Shown here piece by piece: positions 4,428-5,491 of a stretch of DNA of 5,491 nucleotides. The position numbers were made by a program, and so were the translations under genes. The DNA lies in contig JAIROD010000761.1 of the NCBI GenBank assembly GCA_031257725.1, positions 1-5,491 on the forward strand, given 5' to 3'. Below the pieces are notes generated by a model, which saw only the letters and a list, made by a program, of their open reading frames with translations, was not told where the DNA came from and ran no database searches. This stretch comes from Planctomycetaceae bacterium (GTDB taxonomy: Bacteria > Planctomycetota > Planctomycetia > Pirellulales > Thermoguttaceae). How positions within the stretch are numbered: position 1 is the stretch's first letter; every line of letters starts with the position of its first letter.

Positions 4428-5491
4428 TCAACGTGAGGAACTTTGTTTTAGAAGTGCAGGGTTGATTTCAATTGGCGTGTCGGTAACATCCGAAGCAACT
4501 CCGCTTTGAAAACTCCGTATTCGTACCATAACAAAAAATGGATTCAAATCAAGAGATGTCAGAAACCACCAATATTCACCGTTGTTTCGAAGATTAATCG
4601 CAATAGGTTGCCATGGTCCGTTCATGGTAGAACCACGCAATATGTCAATTTGTGATTCCTGCCAAGGAGCATCGCCAACGTTCCATTTGACAATGATTTG
4701 CGGTTGAGCCGCAGTGGTGTTCAAAGAAATTCCTGTAATACTTCCGGCAACCGGTAATTTCGCCTCCGTTTGCGTAACCGACGTTTGTGAAACCATTGGA
4801 TGACGGATTACAGATTCCGAAACAACCGGTTGCGGAATATCAGATTGTCCGGCAACCGATTTTTCCACCGCCGATATTTTGGGAATAGTTTTTGTCACTT
4901 CAATAGGCAAACCATCCTCGAAAAACACTCCCATCGTTGTCAGAAGTTCTTCGGTCATTTTATCTGATCTGTTTGGATAAACCGGTTGCCGTTCTCGTAT
5001 CGGTTCAAAAATTTCGGCAACTTTGCCGTCAGGCGATACAAGAATCGGAACCGGAATAGCCGTATCACTTTTATCCGCTTCGTTTTTATCCGTATTATTT
5101 TTATCTGCATTATTTTTATCTGCATTATTTTTATCCGCATCATTTTTATCCGTATCATTTTTATCCGCATCATTTTTATCCGCATCATTTTTATCCGCAT
5201 CGTTTTTATCCGTCTCCTGAATATTTTCCCGTTTCGGTTGATACTCTGTGTCCTCTTTTGGTAATGATTTATTTTCCATCCGGCGATCACTTTTCGTCTG
5301 CCGGCGCATTCGAACAGGTTGGGGCGGAGTGAGCGGTGTTGATGTTGACGAATGGTGCATTGCCGGAGTTGAGTCTGATTTTTTTGTTAACGTGTTTGCG
5401 GACATGACCGGATTATTGACCGGCGGAATTTTTTCATTCTGAACAGGTTTAATCGTTACTAAGTTCGTTTTCTCAACCTGATTGCCGACAA
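4428..5491 (-). CDS. Hypothetical hydrophilic protein with pentapeptide repeats and a fibronectin-III-like C-terminal domain (5' end outside window)
   Basis: The frame has no stop up to the window edge. An ATG at 5405 gives 325 residues, but the reading continues upstream for at least 28 more codons of similar Asn/Val/Pro/Lys-rich composition, so the true start probably lies beyond 5491. Numbered from that ATG: residues 1-65 are low-complexity, Ser/Thr/Pro-rich then basic (VRMRRQTKSDRR). Residues 66-115 are ten DKNDA-type pentapeptides of balanced charge. Residues 116-225 are a Pro/Val/Ser linker without membrane segments. Residues 236-315 look like a beta-sandwich, with PQIIVKWNV, IDILRGS, GPWQPIA, NNGEYWWF, FFVMVRIRS and SDVTDTPIEI. 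The order 'sugar-clamp-free' strands, GPWQPIA, then NxGxYxW and an aromatic VMVRI strand recalls fibronectin-III-like domains that I associate with planctomycete surface or secreted proteins. No signal peptide is visible because the N-terminus is missing. The function is unknown; a structural or binding role is a guess. Confidence 0.8.
   Translation of the reverse strand, partial: VGNQVEKTNLVTIKPVQNEKIPPVNNPVMSANTLTKKSDSTPAMHHSSTSTPLTPPQPVRMRRQTKSDRRMENKSLPKEDTEYQPKRENIQETDKNDADKNDADKNDADKNDTDKNDADKNNADKNNADKNNTDKNEADKSDTAIPVPILVSPDGKVAEIFEPIRERQPVYPNRSDKMTEELLTTMGVFFEDGLPIEVTKTIPKISAVEKSVAGQSDIPQPVVSESVIRHPMVSQTSVTQTEAKLPVAGSITGISLNTTAAQPQIIVKWNVGDAPWQESQIDILRGSTMNGPWQPIAINLRNNGEYWWFLTSLDLNPFFVMVRIRSFQSGVASDVTDTPIEINPALLKQSSSR
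5061..5210 (-). repeat. Coding minisatellite: ten 15-bp units
   Basis: There are ten head-to-tail 15-bp units with plus-strand consensus CGCATCATTTTTATC, encoding DKN(D/N)(A/T) on the minus strand. Three units are identical (5136, 5166, 5181) and another two are identical (5106, 5121), while the units at the left end (5061, 5076) are more diverged. The period is a multiple of three, so copy-number change would keep the frame. Near-identity at DNA level, including synonymous sites, points to recent slippage or unequal exchange. Confidence 0.95.

Noticed and set aside
4955..5290. Several overlapping ORFs around the 15-bp tandem repeat, on both strands.
   Set aside because: The repeat unit is a multiple of three and lacks stops in several frames, so long ORFs arise automatically. 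Only the minus frame that continues into the beta-sandwich domain has protein-like character outside the repeat.

Overview
The window reads as a stretch of bacterial chromosome with about 43% GC by eye. All three supported genes lie on the minus strand and are separated by long, repeat-rich spacers. My best guess for the lineage is Planctomycetota. Three points support this: the C-terminal domain of the right-hand gene resembles a fibronectin-III-like domain that I associate with planctomycete hypothetical proteins, MetX and MetW are fused in one protein, and neither of the two visible start codons has a clear Shine-Dalgarno sequence. This is inference from memory and no marker gene is present.

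Layout, left to right. Positions 1-166 hold a cluster of small GTCCC/GGGAC hairpins downstream of the first gene. Positions 167-1411 (minus) encode an enolase-superfamily enzyme close to the o-succinylbenzoate synthase / N-acylamino-acid racemase group. Its catalytic lysines and metal ligands are intact, but the substrate loop is divergent and the C-terminal part carries an extra segment. Positions 1412-1830 are non-coding and contain a strong palindrome, a 16-bp-stem inverted repeat and two small hairpins. Positions 1831-3624 (minus) encode a homoserine O-acyltransferase (MetX) fused to MetW, so one 597-residue protein carries both partners of the methionine-biosynthesis pair. Positions 3625-4427 are non-coding. 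The part from about 3797 to 4410 is a mosaic of inverted repeats, including two 126-bp arms that match at 120 positions around a 59-bp spacer, and it is bounded by imperfect 17-bp inverted ends. Positions 4428-5491 (minus) encode the C-terminal part of a hydrophilic protein with ten tandem DKNDA-type pentapeptides and a predicted beta-sandwich domain. Its reading frame is still open at the right edge of the window.

The 419-bp and 803-bp gaps argue against a single tight operon, and no functional link between the three genes is evident. The methionine gene is the only one with a clear pathway assignment. The unusual content is mostly in the spacers. One modular hairpin repeat family occurs at both 1-110 and 4105-4233, with one linker inverted between the two sites. 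A short motif, ATTCCCTATC, recurs at the ends of two candidate non-autonomous elements.
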